Shown: positions 31,012 through 40,896, numbered from the stretch's first letter. The stretch: DNA of 64,000 bases from an uncultured Pelagibacteraceae bacterium (GCA_902619925.1 CACNFY010000004.1:1-64000), one strand, 5' to 3'. Notes: generated from the letters alone by a model not told the origin. Translations and numbers: made by a program.

Positions 31012-32332
31012 GTGCTTTACCCATTATTTTATCAGGTAACCAAGTAACGATTTCAGGAAAAATACATAAAATTAGTATAGCTAATGCCATTATTATCATA
31101 AATGGTATAGATCCTTTTAAAATTTCTGACAAACTCACGTCTGGGGTAATACCTTTAATAATATAAAGGTTTAATCCAACTGGAGGTGTTATTAATCCTA
31201 TTTCCATATTAATAGTAAACACTATTGCAAACCAATAAGGATCAAAACCTAAAGTTGTTATAACAGGTAGTAATATTGCTGAAGTCATAACGATAACAGC
31301 AACAGGTGGTAGAAAAAATCCTGCTATTAAAAGAAATATATTTATTAAAATAAACACTACCCATTTATTCGAACTTAACTCTACCATGCTTTGTGCAAGT
31401 GATTGGGTTACATAAAGTTGAGAAAGTGTGAATGCAAAAAGATATGATGCAGCAATAATGAACATTATCATTACACTCTCTTTCATAGAGACTTTAACAA
31501 TGTTCCATATTTTTTTTGGTTGGTAAATCTTGTAAACGACTGCGATTAATACAAAAACTAAAAAAGCACCAACTCCAGATGCTTCTGAAGGCGTTGCGAC
31601 ACCTCCATATAATACATATAGAACACCAGCTATGATCGCTAGGAAAGGAAGTATTCGTGGTAAAACTTCTAGTTTTTCTTTTAAGGTTGGAGGTTTCCTA
31701 TTTTTTAAAGCTTTTGCAGAATCTTTATCTATAAAATAACTGTGTATTAGTGCCCATATTGCAAACATTCCGGCCAACATAAAACCAGGTATCAAACCAC
31801 ATAAAAACAATCTTCCAATAGATGTACCAGTAGCAATTCCATAAACAATTAAAACGATACTAGGTGGAATTAACACTCCTAATGTTCCACCTGCTGCTAT
31901 GGTCCCTGTAGCTATTTGATCTGAATATCCTCTTTTTCTCATCTCAGGAATTCCCATTGTTCCAATAGCAGCACAAGTTGCTGGACTTGATCCACTAAGA
32001 GCAGCAAAAATTGAACAAGCTCCAATATTTGAAATTACTAACCCACCTGGTAATCTCCAAAGCCATCTATCTAATCCAGTATATAAATCCTTTCCAGCAG
32101 GAGAATTAGCAACTGCCATTCCCATTAAAATAAACATTGGTATTGAAAGAAGGACGAAAGAATTAAGACCTGCATAAAATGTTTCAGCAAAAACATCCAA
32201 CATTTGTAAACCTTCAAAAGCAATTAAAAGTGCTATTGATACAAAGCTCAGACCAAACGCAATTGGAATTCCGGAGAACAAAACTATTAAAGTAAAGACC
32301 GCAACTATTATCGCAATTATTAATGGATCCAT
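31001..32332 (-). CDS. dctM: TRAP transporter large permease, DctM type
   Basis: ORF; LLSIPMFILMGMAVANS, AALSGSSPATCAAIGTMGIPEM, GLITPPVGLNLYIIKGI. Confidence 0.93.
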   Translation of the reverse strand: MDPLIIAIIVAVFTLIVLFSGIPIAFGLSFVSIALLIAFEGLQMLDVFAETFYAGLNSFVLLSIPMFILMGMAVANSPAGKDLYTGLDRWLWRLPGGLVISNIGACSIFAALSGSSPATCAAIGTMGIPEMRKRGYSDQIATGTIAAGGTLGVLIPPSIVLIVYGIATGTSIGRLFLCGLIPGFMLAGMFAIWALIHSYFIDKDSAKALKNRKPPTLKEKLEVLPRILPFLAIIAGVLYVLYGGVATPSEASGVGAFLVFVLIAVVYKIYQPKKIWNIVKVSMKESVMIMFIIAASYLFAFTLSQLYVTQSLAQSMVELSSNKWVVFILINIFLLIAGFFLPPVAVIVMTSAILLPVITTLGFDPYWFAIVFTINMEIGLITPPVGLNLYIIKGITPDVSLSEILKGSIPFMIIMALAILILCIFPEIVTWLPDKIMGKALGY

Positions 32333-32826
32333 TAGTTTGTATCCCTCTCGTCAGTAAGTTTGATTATTTCAGCAATATACTGCAAAATCATTAATCCAGC
32401 GCCAATCATCATTGATGAATATGGTATCCATAAAGGAGGATCCCAAACAGTTCCTGTTGAGTAATTTTTTGTAAAAGCTTCCTCAACCATTAAAAAACCA
32501 AAATAAAATAAAATTAAAAAAAATAACAAGCTTACTAGCGAAGTAAATATTTTAAGTCTTAAAATATTTTTTTTAGATAAAAAATCGTATATCCATTCCA
32601 TACTAACATGTGCCTTTTCACTTAATACATAAGCACTTCCTATGAAAGTTGAGGCAACTAAAAGCATTGTTACTAATTCTGTTTGCCAAGTGATTGCTCT
32701 TTGAAAAAAATATCTTTCAAATACAAGTTCTACAATGACCAAAATTGATAAAAGCAAAGCTAAAACAGCAAAAGCACCACATGCTTTTGCAACTAAATCA
32801 CAAAATTTTAGATATTTTTTTTTCAT
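32332..32826 (-). CDS. dctQ: TRAP transporter small permease, DctQ type
   Basis: ORF of 164 aa; four hydrophobic segments, AITWQTELVTMLLVASTFIGSAYVLSEKAHVSME; between dctP and dctM. Confidence 0.9.
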   Translation of the reverse strand: MKKKYLKFCDLVAKACGAFAVLALLLSILVIVELVFERYFFQRAITWQTELVTMLLVASTFIGSAYVLSEKAHVSMEWIYDFLSKKNILRLKIFTSLVSLLFFLILFYFGFLMVEEAFTKNYSTGTVWDPPLWIPYSSMMIGAGLMILQYIAEIIKLTDERDTN

Positions 32827-32862
32827 AAAAAAACCCCTATCTAATAAAATTAAATAGGGGTT
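32826..32862 (-). terminator. GC-rich hairpin plus U-tract between dctP and dctQ (terminator/attenuator-like)
   Basis: Minus-strand RNA AACCCCTAT-N13-ATAGGGGTT-UUUUU; arms at 32854-32862 and 32832-32840; the U-tract runs into the dctQ start codon. Confidence 0.75.
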
Positions 32863-32876
32863 CTTTATATATTATT

Positions 32877-33887
32877 TTAATCTACTGCTAAAGCCATTTC
32901 CATTAGCTTATCGCCACCTGGAACTTTTTCAGCAAATGCTTTATGAGATGATTGTTTTGCAATTTCAACCCACGCAGCATGATCTTTGGCATCCATGTAT
33001 ACTAATTTAACGCCAGCAGCTTTATAAGCTTCCTCAAACTTTTTATCTAAGTTTTCAACTTGAGCTGTCATATACTCCTCAGCAACTTTACCTGCTTTCA
33101 TTAAAGCTTTTTGTTGCTTAGCATTTAATTTATCAAAACTCATTTTTGACATTAAAATTGGCTCGTACATAAACCATAAACCAAATTTACCTGGAGGTGT
33201 TGCACATGTGACCTGTTCATAAATTTTGTAACTTACAAAACTACCAGAACTTGTATTTGCACCAGTTAGTACACCAGTTTGTAAACCTGTATAAATCTCA
33301 GATGAAGGCATACTTTGAATTCCAGCACCAGCTTGTTCTAACATTTGGTTAAAAGCTTTACCAGCTGCTCTCATTACTTGACCTTTTGCATCACTTGGAT
33401 TTTTAATACATTTTGTTTTTGATGCAAAACCACCACCTAACCATGCATCTGATAATACAACAACACCAGCATCATTAATAATTTTTTTAATTTCAGTCAT
33501 CATTGGACCTTTATTAAATCTTAATGCGTGATCGTGATTTTTTACTGTTCCTGGCATTAGGGTGGCATCAAATTCTGGATGGAATTTAGATGCATAAGCT
33601 AATGGAAAAGCAGAAATATCTAATTGACCTGTTGTCATTGGTTTCCACTGTTCTTTTGGTTTATATAATGATTTAGCCGGGTAGATTCTTATATCTACAC
33701 CAACATTTGCCTTTTTCATTTCATCAGCAATTATTTGAACCATCTCGTGTCTAGGATCGAATGAGCCGTCAGCTCTAGGCGTACCTGGCCATTGGTGACT
33801 AGCTTTTAAAGTAACTGCATATGCAGATCCTATTGTGGTTAAAAGAAATACTAATGAAGTGAAATATAATGATATTTTTCTAAACAT
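32877..33887 (-). CDS. dctP: TRAP transporter substrate-binding protein, DctP type
   Basis: ORF; signal peptide MFRKISLYFTSLVFLLTTIGSAYA, VTLKASHQWPGT; adjacent to dctQM. Confidence 0.9.
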   Translation of the reverse strand: MFRKISLYFTSLVFLLTTIGSAYAVTLKASHQWPGTPRADGSFDPRHEMVQIIADEMKKANVGVDIRIYPAKSLYKPKEQWKPMTTGQLDISAFPLAYASKFHPEFDATLMPGTVKNHDHALRFNKGPMMTEIKKIINDAGVVVLSDAWLGGGFASKTKCIKNPSDAKGQVMRAAGKAFNQMLEQAGAGIQSMPSSEIYTGLQTGVLTGANTSSGSFVSYKIYEQVTCATPPGKFGLWFMYEPILMSKMSFDKLNAKQQKALMKAGKVAEEYMTAQVENLDKKFEEAYKAAGVKLVYMDAKDHAAWVEIAKQSSHKAFAEKVPGGDKLMEMALAVD

Positions 33888-33976
33888 TTTTTTCCTTCTG
33901 TAGTTATTAAAAAAAGTGTATTAAAGATAACTTAGGCGCAAGAGTCAAGTTGCCTAAAAGTACAAAGAAATTGCAT

Positions 33977-35119
33977 ATGAATGGTCCTTTAAAAGATTTA
34001 TTAGTTGTAGACTTAACAAGAGTATTGGTTGGTCCTTATTGCACAATGATATTGTCTGATTTAGGCGCAAGAGTTATTAAAATAGAGGCTCCAGAAATAG
34101 GAGACGATTCAAGAAAGTTTGGACCTTTTGTAAAAGATTACTCTGCATATTTTATGTCTTTAAATAGAGGTAAAGAGAGCATTGCTTTAAATTTAAAAAA
34201 TGAAGATGATAAAAAAATATTCGAAAAAATTTTAGCCAAAGCTGACATTCTCGTTGAAAATTTTAAGCCTGGAACATTAGAGAAATGGGGTTTTGGTTGG
34301 AAACAAGTTTCAAAAAAATATCCTAAATTAATTTACGCTTCTGCATCAGGTTTTGGACAAACAGGTCCATTGAAAGAATTACCGGCGTATGACATGGTCG
34401 TACAAGGTATGGGTGGATTAATGAGCGTCACAGGCCAACCTAATTCAGAACCAACAAGAGTAGGGACATCAATTGGTGACATTACTGCGGGATTATTTAC
34501 AGCTATTGGAATAAATGCTGCTTTATATGATAGACAAAAAACAGGTAAAGGGATGTACATAGACGTATCTATGTTAGATTGTCAAATTGCTATCCTTGAA
34601 AACGCAATTGCGAGATATTTGTCTAAAAATGAAATTCCTAAACCAATGGGATCACGTCATCCATCAATAGCTCCATTTGAGGCTTTTAAGACAAAAGATA
34701 GTTACATAATAATTGCTGCGGGTAACGATAAACTATTTGAAAATTTGTGTAATGCTTTAGATCTCAAAGATTTAATAATGGATGAAAAATACAAATCAAA
34801 TTCTTTGAGGAGTGAAAATATGAATCAGTTGAAAAAAATTCTAGAACAGAAACTTATTAATAAAACTACAAATGAATGGGTTAAAAATTTAGAAAGTTTG
34901 AAAATTCCATGTGGTCCAATTTTTAATATAAAAGAAGCGGTTGAAAATCCTCAGGTAGAGGCAAGAAATATGATTGTTAAAGCTTATCATAAAGTTATTG
35001 GAGATTTTAAACTTGCTGGCAATCCAATTAAAATGTCCACATATAAAGATGAAAAAACACGAGGAGACATCCCAGATTTAGACGAACACAGAGAAAAAAT
35101 TATTAAAGAATTTAATTAA
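33977..35119 (+). CDS. CaiB/BaiF family (class III) CoA-transferase
   Basis: ORF; PLKDLLVVDLTRVLVGPYCTMILSDLGARVIKIE, SLNRGKESIALNLK, DISMLD-like MYIDVSMLDCQIA. Start trimmed to ATG 33977. Confidence 0.92.
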   Translation: MNGPLKDLLVVDLTRVLVGPYCTMILSDLGARVIKIEAPEIGDDSRKFGPFVKDYSAYFMSLNRGKESIALNLKNEDDKKIFEKILAKADILVENFKPGTLEKWGFGWKQVSKKYPKLIYASASGFGQTGPLKELPAYDMVVQGMGGLMSVTGQPNSEPTRVGTSIGDITAGLFTAIGINAALYDRQKTGKGMYIDVSMLDCQIAILENAIARYLSKNEIPKPMGSRHPSIAPFEAFKTKDSYIIIAAGNDKLFENLCNALDLKDLIMDEKYKSNSLRSENMNQLKKILEQKLINKTTNEWVKNLESLKIPCGPIFNIKEAVENPQVEARNMIVKAYHKVIGDFKLAGNPIKMSTYKDEKTRGDIPDLDEHREKIIKEFN

Positions 35120-35744
35120 TTTTTTTTTCAATAGCATCTGACATTTTTTTTATCATCATCTTTTTATTTAAAATGTCTGTTCTTATCAAAATTGCATCTT
35201 TTGCTTTTTTTAACGGGCTATGCTTTCTTTTTTTATCCATTGAAGTACGTTTGCTCAAAGATTTACTAACTTCTTTTAATGGTATTTTTTTTTTTAAATC
35301 GACCCATCTCCTATAGCTTGCTTTTTTAAGACTACATTTAAAGTAAAATGCAATATCATATTTAGGATTTTTTTTTAATATTGTGGATGCAATGTCCCTA
35401 CCCTCAATACAAATTCTTTTATTATTTTTAATTAATTTTTTTTGTATTTTCTTCATAATCAATCTTACATTTTTAATTTTAGCTAATGGACCTACATGTT
35501 CATCAATTTTTTGCGTATGAAGATTTAGTTTTGATATATTTTTATAATTAATATTCTTAAATTTTTTATTTAAAAACATAATTAAATTTTTAGGTTTGTT
35601 CTCAATAATCAATTTACTCGCATATCTATAAAGTAATCCAGAGTTTATAAGTAATAATTTATATTTTTTCGATATTAATTTTGCTCCGGTGCTTTTTCCA
35701 CTAGCCGCTTCACCGTCACATGCGATAATTAATGATTCTTTCAT
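35112..35744 (-). CDS. cmk: cytidylate kinase
   Basis: ORF; IIACDGEAASGKSTGAKLI (P-loop), RICIEGRDIASTIL. Confidence 0.88.
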   Translation of the reverse strand: MKESLIIACDGEAASGKSTGAKLISKKYKLLLINSGLLYRYASKLIIENKPKNLIMFLNKKFKNINYKNISKLNLHTQKIDEHVGPLAKIKNVRLIMKKIQKKLIKNNKRICIEGRDIASTILKKNPKYDIAFYFKCSLKKASYRRWVDLKKKIPLKEVSKSLSKRTSMDKKRKHSPLKKAKDAILIRTDILNKKMMIKKMSDAIEKKIN

Positions 35745-35803
35745 AAACTATGAATAGATTTATTATAATTTATTAAGAAACTTTTAAAAGAAATATAAAT
35801 TAA

Positions 35804-36325
35804 TTATTGATCGTTTGTATCGGAAACATCTGAAGCATCGGCAGTCTCTTGATCTTTTAATTGATCAATTGAGACTTCAGCTTCTTCGCTTTCTTCGCTA
35901 GGAATTTCTTGAGAAACTTGATCTGTTGAATTTTGTAATTCATTTAAATCATCTTTGGTTACTTGTATTTTCTCTGGTATTTTTCTAGCTCTTTTAGACG
36001 GTAAAATTGGTACTCCACTTTTAGAAATCTCTCCTTTATAAAGGTTTTCAAAATCATCGCCAACCTCCTCGTCCTCTTCAGACGTTTCATCTAACTGTTC
36101 TACATGTTTTCTAAGTTTGTATACGGCGCTGTCTGTTAAATCTGAAACTTTGATATTTTCGTTGGCAATTTCTCTTAAAGCTATAACGGTATTTTTATCG
36201 TTATCTCTTTCCACTGTAGGTTCTAATCCTGAATTTAATTGAGTAGCTCTTTCTTTTGCGACTAAGACCAATTCGTATGGACTTTCTACTTTATCAATAC
36301 AATCTTCAACTGTTACTCTAGCCAT
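35804..36325 (-). CDS. rpoZ: DNA-directed RNA polymerase omega subunit with long acidic C-terminal extension
   Basis: [43 protein letters not shown]. Confidence 0.92.
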   Translation of the reverse strand: MARVTVEDCIDKVESPYELVLVAKERATQLNSGLEPTVERDNDKNTVIALREIANENIKVSDLTDSAVYKLRKHVEQLDETSEEDEEVGDDFENLYKGEISKSGVPILPSKRARKIPEKIQVTKDDLNELQNSTDQVSQEIPSEESEEAEVSIDQLKDQETADASDVSDTNDQ

Positions 36326-36363
36326 GCGGAGTATTTATACTTGGTATTTAAATAAATCAAGTT

Positions 36364-37575
36364 TTAATTTGATAAAACGGGATTTAAGCGATCTCTTATA
36401 AAATAAAGAGATATTAAAGATATCGATATATAAATTGCCGATATAATTGCAATATTTTCAATAGTAAATCCTTTATCGATTAATATACCAAATAAAGCCG
36501 TACCAAATGCAGTTGCAAATACCATTAATGCAGTAGTTAAAGCCTTTATTGAACCTATATATTTAACTCCATAAATTTCAGCCCATGTTGAGGAGCCTAA
36601 TACGTTAGCAAGTCCGTTTGAAATTCCAATTAAACCTAAAAATACAAATGCAGTTATTGGATGATTGAAATAAATAATTACAAATACAGAAATTAATAAG
36701 GGGATATTCATAAAAATTATTAGTTTTCTACTTGTAAATTTATCGATTAAAATTCCTGATATAATAAGCGTGATAACAGACAAAATTGAATATACCATAA
36801 ACGACTGAGCAATTATATATGGTCCCCAATTTTTAGATGTCAAAATAAAAGATTGATAAACAAATGTTCCCGTCGCAATCCATGGCATCGCTAACATGTT
36901 TGCGCATATTATATAAAATCTATAATCTTTTATAACTTCTTTTCTTTTCCAGTTTTTAATATCAGTAGATTTTTTATTTATTCTATCCTCTATTTCTCTT
37001 GAATCTAAATCTAAATTTCTAACCAATAAAAATGAAGTCAAAGGTAAGATTAACAAAACTATTATTGAAATTGAGATCCAAACAAATTTCCAATCATATA
37101 ATGATAGAACAAATATTATAAGTACAGGAAGAATAAATTCTGCTGTAGATAATCCAAACCAAATTGTACTTAAAGCCTTACCTCGTGATTTTGTAAAATA
37201 CCTAGATATAGTTGTAGTAGCTGTATGTGACATCATACCTTGACCTGAAAATCTCATTAAAAAAATAGCAATAAAAAGTATTGATATAGAAGAAATTTGT
37301 GAAAAAAAGAAACATGAAAACGAAAGTAGTAAAATTACTAAAAATGCAAATTTTGATATATTGATATCATCAATTTTTTTTCCAACCCAAATTAAAATAA
37401 AACTACTTAATAAAGTTGCAGAGGCATATATTGAGCCAAATTGTCCATGAGATATATTTAGTTCATTTCTTATGCTGGTATTAAATATCCCTAAAAAAAA
37501 ACTCTGTCCAAAACTTGAAAAAAATGTAAATATGAATCCAAATAAAATTACTTTTAAACTTAAACTTTTAAACAT
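36364..37575 (-). CDS. MFS transporter
   Basis: ORF of 403 aa; about 12 hydrophobic segments; GQSFFLGIFNTSIRNELNISHGQFGSIYA. Confidence 0.85.
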   Translation of the reverse strand: MFKSLSLKVILFGFIFTFFSSFGQSFFLGIFNTSIRNELNISHGQFGSIYASATLLSSFILIWVGKKIDDINISKFAFLVILLLSFSCFFFSQISSISILFIAIFLMRFSGQGMMSHTATTTISRYFTKSRGKALSTIWFGLSTAEFILPVLIIFVLSLYDWKFVWISISIIVLLILPLTSFLLVRNLDLDSREIEDRINKKSTDIKNWKRKEVIKDYRFYIICANMLAMPWIATGTFVYQSFILTSKNWGPYIIAQSFMVYSILSVITLIISGILIDKFTSRKLIIFMNIPLLISVFVIIYFNHPITAFVFLGLIGISNGLANVLGSSTWAEIYGVKYIGSIKALTTALMVFATAFGTALFGILIDKGFTIENIAIISAIYISISLISLYFIRDRLNPVLSN

Positions 37576-37581
37576 AATTAA

Positions 37582-38451
37582 ATGAGTTGTAACGTTGCTT
37601 TCATAGGTCTTGGTGTCATGGGTTATCCAATGGCAGGTTATATATCAAAAGGGGGACACAATGTAACTGTTTTTAATCGAACAATATCTAAAGCGGAGAG
37701 ATGGATTAAAGATTATAAAGGCAAAATAGCAAAAACTCCTGCTGAGGCTGCAAAGGATGCTGAATATATTTTTACCTGTGTTGGAAATGACAATGATTTA
37801 AGAGAAGTTACTTTTGGCGAGAAAGGAGCTTTTAAAAGTATTAAGAAAGGATCTGTATACATAGATAATACAACCGCATCTGCAACAATTGCAAAAGAAA
37901 TTTATGAGTATGCAAAAAAAAATGGCTTTGGTGCATTAGATGCGCCAGTATCTGGTGGACAAGCAGGAGCAGAAAATGGTGCATTGACTGTAATGATAGG
38001 CGGAGACAAAACAGATTTCGATAAAGCGAAAGACAAGATTGATTGTTATAGCAAAAAAATGAAGCTTCTAGGTGGGCCTGGAAACGGTCAACTTGCAAAA
38101 ATGGTAAACCAAATATGTATAGCTGGATTGGTTCAAGGACTATCAGAAGGGATTAATTTCGGCATGAAGGCTGGATTAAATATGGAGGATGTTATTGAGG
38201 TTATCTCTAAAGGTGCCGCACAATCCTGGCAAATGGAAAATAGATATAAAACTATGATCGATGATAAATTTGATTTTGGATTTGCTGTTGATTGGATGAG
38301 AAAAGATCTAAAAATTGCAATGGATGAAGCTAAAAATAACGGTTCATTACTTCCAGTAACTGAACTTGTAGATAAATATTATGCAGAGGTACAGAATATG
38401 GGTGGCAATAGATTGGATACCTCTAGCTTAATTAAAAGATTTAGAAAGTAA
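37582..38451 (+). CDS. NAD(P)-dependent 3-hydroxyisobutyrate/beta-hydroxyacid dehydrogenase family
   Basis: ORF; VAFIGLGVMGYPMAGYISKGGHNVTVFNRT, DAPVSGGQAGAENGALTVMIGG. Confidence 0.9.
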   Translation: MSCNVAFIGLGVMGYPMAGYISKGGHNVTVFNRTISKAERWIKDYKGKIAKTPAEAAKDAEYIFTCVGNDNDLREVTFGEKGAFKSIKKGSVYIDNTTASATIAKEIYEYAKKNGFGALDAPVSGGQAGAENGALTVMIGGDKTDFDKAKDKIDCYSKKMKLLGGPGNGQLAKMVNQICIAGLVQGLSEGINFGMKAGLNMEDVIEVISKGAAQSWQMENRYKTMIDDKFDFGFAVDWMRKDLKIAMDEAKNNGSLLPVTELVDKYYAEVQNMGGNRLDTSSLIKRFRK

Positions 38452-38457
38452 AATTGT

Positions 38458-39057
38458 ATGCAACCAGCATACTATGAAAACTTAGAAGAAATTCAAAATA
38501 AGTATTGGGCAATGCTTAATGATGCTGTTACTAATCGTAACTCACCTTTTAGAATTCCGGTATTTATTTGTGCAGATCAAAATGAAATTGATGGTAGAAT
38601 TGTTGTGCTTAGAAAATCAGATAGAGAAAATAATTTATTACAATTTCATACTGATTTTAGATCATCAAAGATAAATATATTAAAGAAAAATAATAATGCA
38701 TCTTTAGTTTTCTATGATAAAGAGGAAAAAATTCAATTAAGGGTAAAAGTTGATTGTATAATAAATAATAAAAATTCAATAACAGACGAGTCTTGGAAAA
38801 AAACACAACATATAAGTAGAAGGTGTTATTTAACAGACGATCCACCCGGGACAATTTCTAGTGATCCAACATCAGGAATGATCTCAAAATTAGAGGATTT
38901 TGATTACACAATGGAACAAAGTGAGGAGGGATATAAAAATTTCACAGTAATACAATGCAAAATTAAATCAGTTGAATGGTTATATCTTGCTGCAAAAGGT
39001 CATCGTAGAGCTAAATTTGACATAGAAAAAAAACAAACAAGTTGGTTGGTCCCGTAA
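38458..39057 (+). CDS. pyridoxamine 5'-phosphate oxidase-like FMN-binding protein
   Basis: ORF; NSPFRIPVFICAD..DGRIVVLRKSDRENNLLQFHTDFRSSKI..LVFYDKEEKIQLRVK, C-terminal SVEWLYLAAKGHRRAKFD. Confidence 0.8.
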   Translation: MQPAYYENLEEIQNKYWAMLNDAVTNRNSPFRIPVFICADQNEIDGRIVVLRKSDRENNLLQFHTDFRSSKINILKKNNNASLVFYDKEEKIQLRVKVDCIINNKNSITDESWKKTQHISRRCYLTDDPPGTISSDPTSGMISKLEDFDYTMEQSEEGYKNFTVIQCKIKSVEWLYLAAKGHRRAKFDIEKKQTSWLVP

Positions 39058-39383
39058 TGAAAAAATATGAAGCAATGGTTTTATCTTGTATTGATCCAAG
39101 ATTTCAGCCAAAAGTATATAAATATTTAAGAAGCAAAAATCTAGTTGGTAAATATAGTTCATTTACAATTGCTGGTGCTGGAATTGGTGTGACTCATAAA
39201 AAATTTAAAAAATGGCATTCCACATTTTGGGATAATTTTGATGCTTCAATCAAATTACATAAAATAAACAAGCTGATAGTAATTAATCATCAAGACTGTG
39301 GTGCAGCAAAAATAGCAAATAAAGAAAAAAAATTTAATTTTAAATTTTTTTACTTAATTGTTATTCTAAAGCCCTACCAGTAA
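39057..39383 (+). pseudogene. carbonic-anhydrase-like protein, apparently 3'-truncated
   Basis: ATG 39057: MKKYEAMVLSCIDPRFQ...INKLIVINHQDCGAAKIANKEKKFN, then an unrelated tail FKFFYLIVILKPYQ that overlaps the end of the convergent FecR-domain gene. Confidence 0.6.
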
Positions 39384-40896
39384 TGACTGCTGATCCCTCT
39401 AATCTCTCAATGGATTGAACATATGCCGCCTCTCCAGCTGGTGCTGCTGTTGCATCATGTGCTCCTTCAAAAATCATAGTTCCTAGACCTGCAAGACCAT
39501 CAGAGCCAACAGTTGTAAATTTGCCGTACTGAAATACATCTAACGATGCATCTTCATTACTTGTGTCATGGTTATACTTATCCATTAATTGCTGTGTAGA
39601 TCCAGAATTTAGTGTTAAAGAACTACTCTGCAAAGTATTTGCAACTCTGATAAGTGAGGTGCATGCATCAGCTGGACATTCGCCCCCGCCACTATCAATC
39701 AATGTATCAAGAGATGTACTTCCATCTGACCCCAAGGCCATAGCAACAGAGGCAACAACAGGTATTGTTGTTAATGTAACAGTTGGCGTGGTATAACTGT
39801 GGTTAACAGTTGATGCACCTTTTAATGTTACTTTAGAAAATACATCTGCACTAATTTCTTTTTTATTAAAGTTTACGTAAACTTTTGCTCTACCCTGTTG
39901 GGTTGCTCCATCCTCAAAAACATTTTTGTCAGAACTATATGTTAATCCGTTCGAACCAGTTGTAACTTTTGTAAGATCCATCCAACCTGAGTCATATAAA
40001 ATAGTATTTTGATCTAAGGTTCTTACATAATTTTCATTATCTGTTACAACAATATTTTCCTGTAACTTATCCATTGCAACTAAAATTTCTTTTGATTCAG
40101 ATCCAGTTGATAAATCTGACAATATTTCTGCGGCACCCTCGTCGCTTTTTAATTCAAATTTTTCTGCTGTTAATTTAATATCTTCCTTTAAATCTTTTGA
40201 GCTTAATAAATTTGACGTTAAACTATTAGAATTATCAATTATATTAATTGAATTCAAAGCTGAATGACTCATTGATGCCGACATCTGTTCTATAAAGTCT
40301 GGATTAGTAGGTGAAGCTATAGATACTACATTTGTAATCATAGCTTGAAAGCCAGGATTGGTTATATTAGTAACATTTGTTCCATCTGTTACTTGAACAT
40401 TTCCAGGTTCCATACCAAGTTTATTTTCAGGTCCTGGGCCTAATAATAATATTGTGCTCTCCTTTTTGTCATTCGATGAAACAAGGAACTCTGTCCCTCT
40501 TACACCCAAAGAACCATTAGGTATTTTAATTTCTAAATTATCTGGATTTTTTTCACTAATTTTACCTGAAATAGTTTTTACAATACCAGATTTTATATTT
40601 GTTACAAAATTTCCATCATTTGATTTTGGATCATATATAAAATCATCAATTGTCAATTCAGTATTTTCACCAAGTGTCATAACAGTTTCGTCCAAAAATA
40701 ATATTTGGGCATTTGATTTAGAGCTAACAATGATTGTATCACCATAAAATATTTTTGATCCATTTATCAATTTTTCATTTTTTTGATTGTCAATATTTCC
40801 AATCGCGGCTCCAATTACACCAATAAATTCATTGCTAAAAGATTTATTAGTTAAAGATATAAATGCAAATAAGAAAACAATAAATTTTTTAATCAT
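39361..40896 (-). CDS. FecR-domain exported protein
   Basis: ORF of 511 aa; signal peptide MIKKFIVFLFAFISLTNKSFS; FecR-like NGSKIFYGDTIIVSSKSNAQILFLDETVMTLGENTELTIDDFIYDP...IKSGIVKTISGKI...PNGSLGVRGTEFLV. Confidence 0.82.
   Translation of the reverse strand: MIKKFIVFLFAFISLTNKSFSNEFIGVIGAAIGNIDNQKNEKLINGSKIFYGDTIIVSSKSNAQILFLDETVMTLGENTELTIDDFIYDPKSNDGNFVTNIKSGIVKTISGKISEKNPDNLEIKIPNGSLGVRGTEFLVSSNDKKESTILLLGPGPENKLGMEPGNVQVTDGTNVTNITNPGFQAMITNVVSIASPTNPDFIEQMSASMSHSALNSINIIDNSNSLTSNLLSSKDLKEDIKLTAEKFELKSDEGAAEILSDLSTGSESKEILVAMDKLQENIVVTDNENYVRTLDQNTILYDSGWMDLTKVTTGSNGLTYSSDKNVFEDGATQQGRAKVYVNFNKKEISADVFSKVTLKGASTVNHSYTTPTVTLTTIPVVASVAMALGSDGSTSLDTLIDSGGGECPADACTSLIRVANTLQSSSLTLNSGSTQQLMDKYNHDTSNEDASLDVFQYGKFTTVGSDGLAGLGTMIFEGAHDATAAPAGEAAYVQSIERLEGSAVITGRALE

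Noticed and set aside
40454-40747. 97-aa ORF antisense to the FecR-domain gene (and 39563-39796)
   Set aside because: Antisense reading of a low-GC gene; no start context or motif support.
39361-40896. FecR-type anti-sigma regulator of iron uptake
   Set aside because: It has a cleavable signal peptide rather than an N-terminal cytoplasmic anti-sigma domain plus TM, and there is no sigma factor or TonB-dependent receptor nearby.
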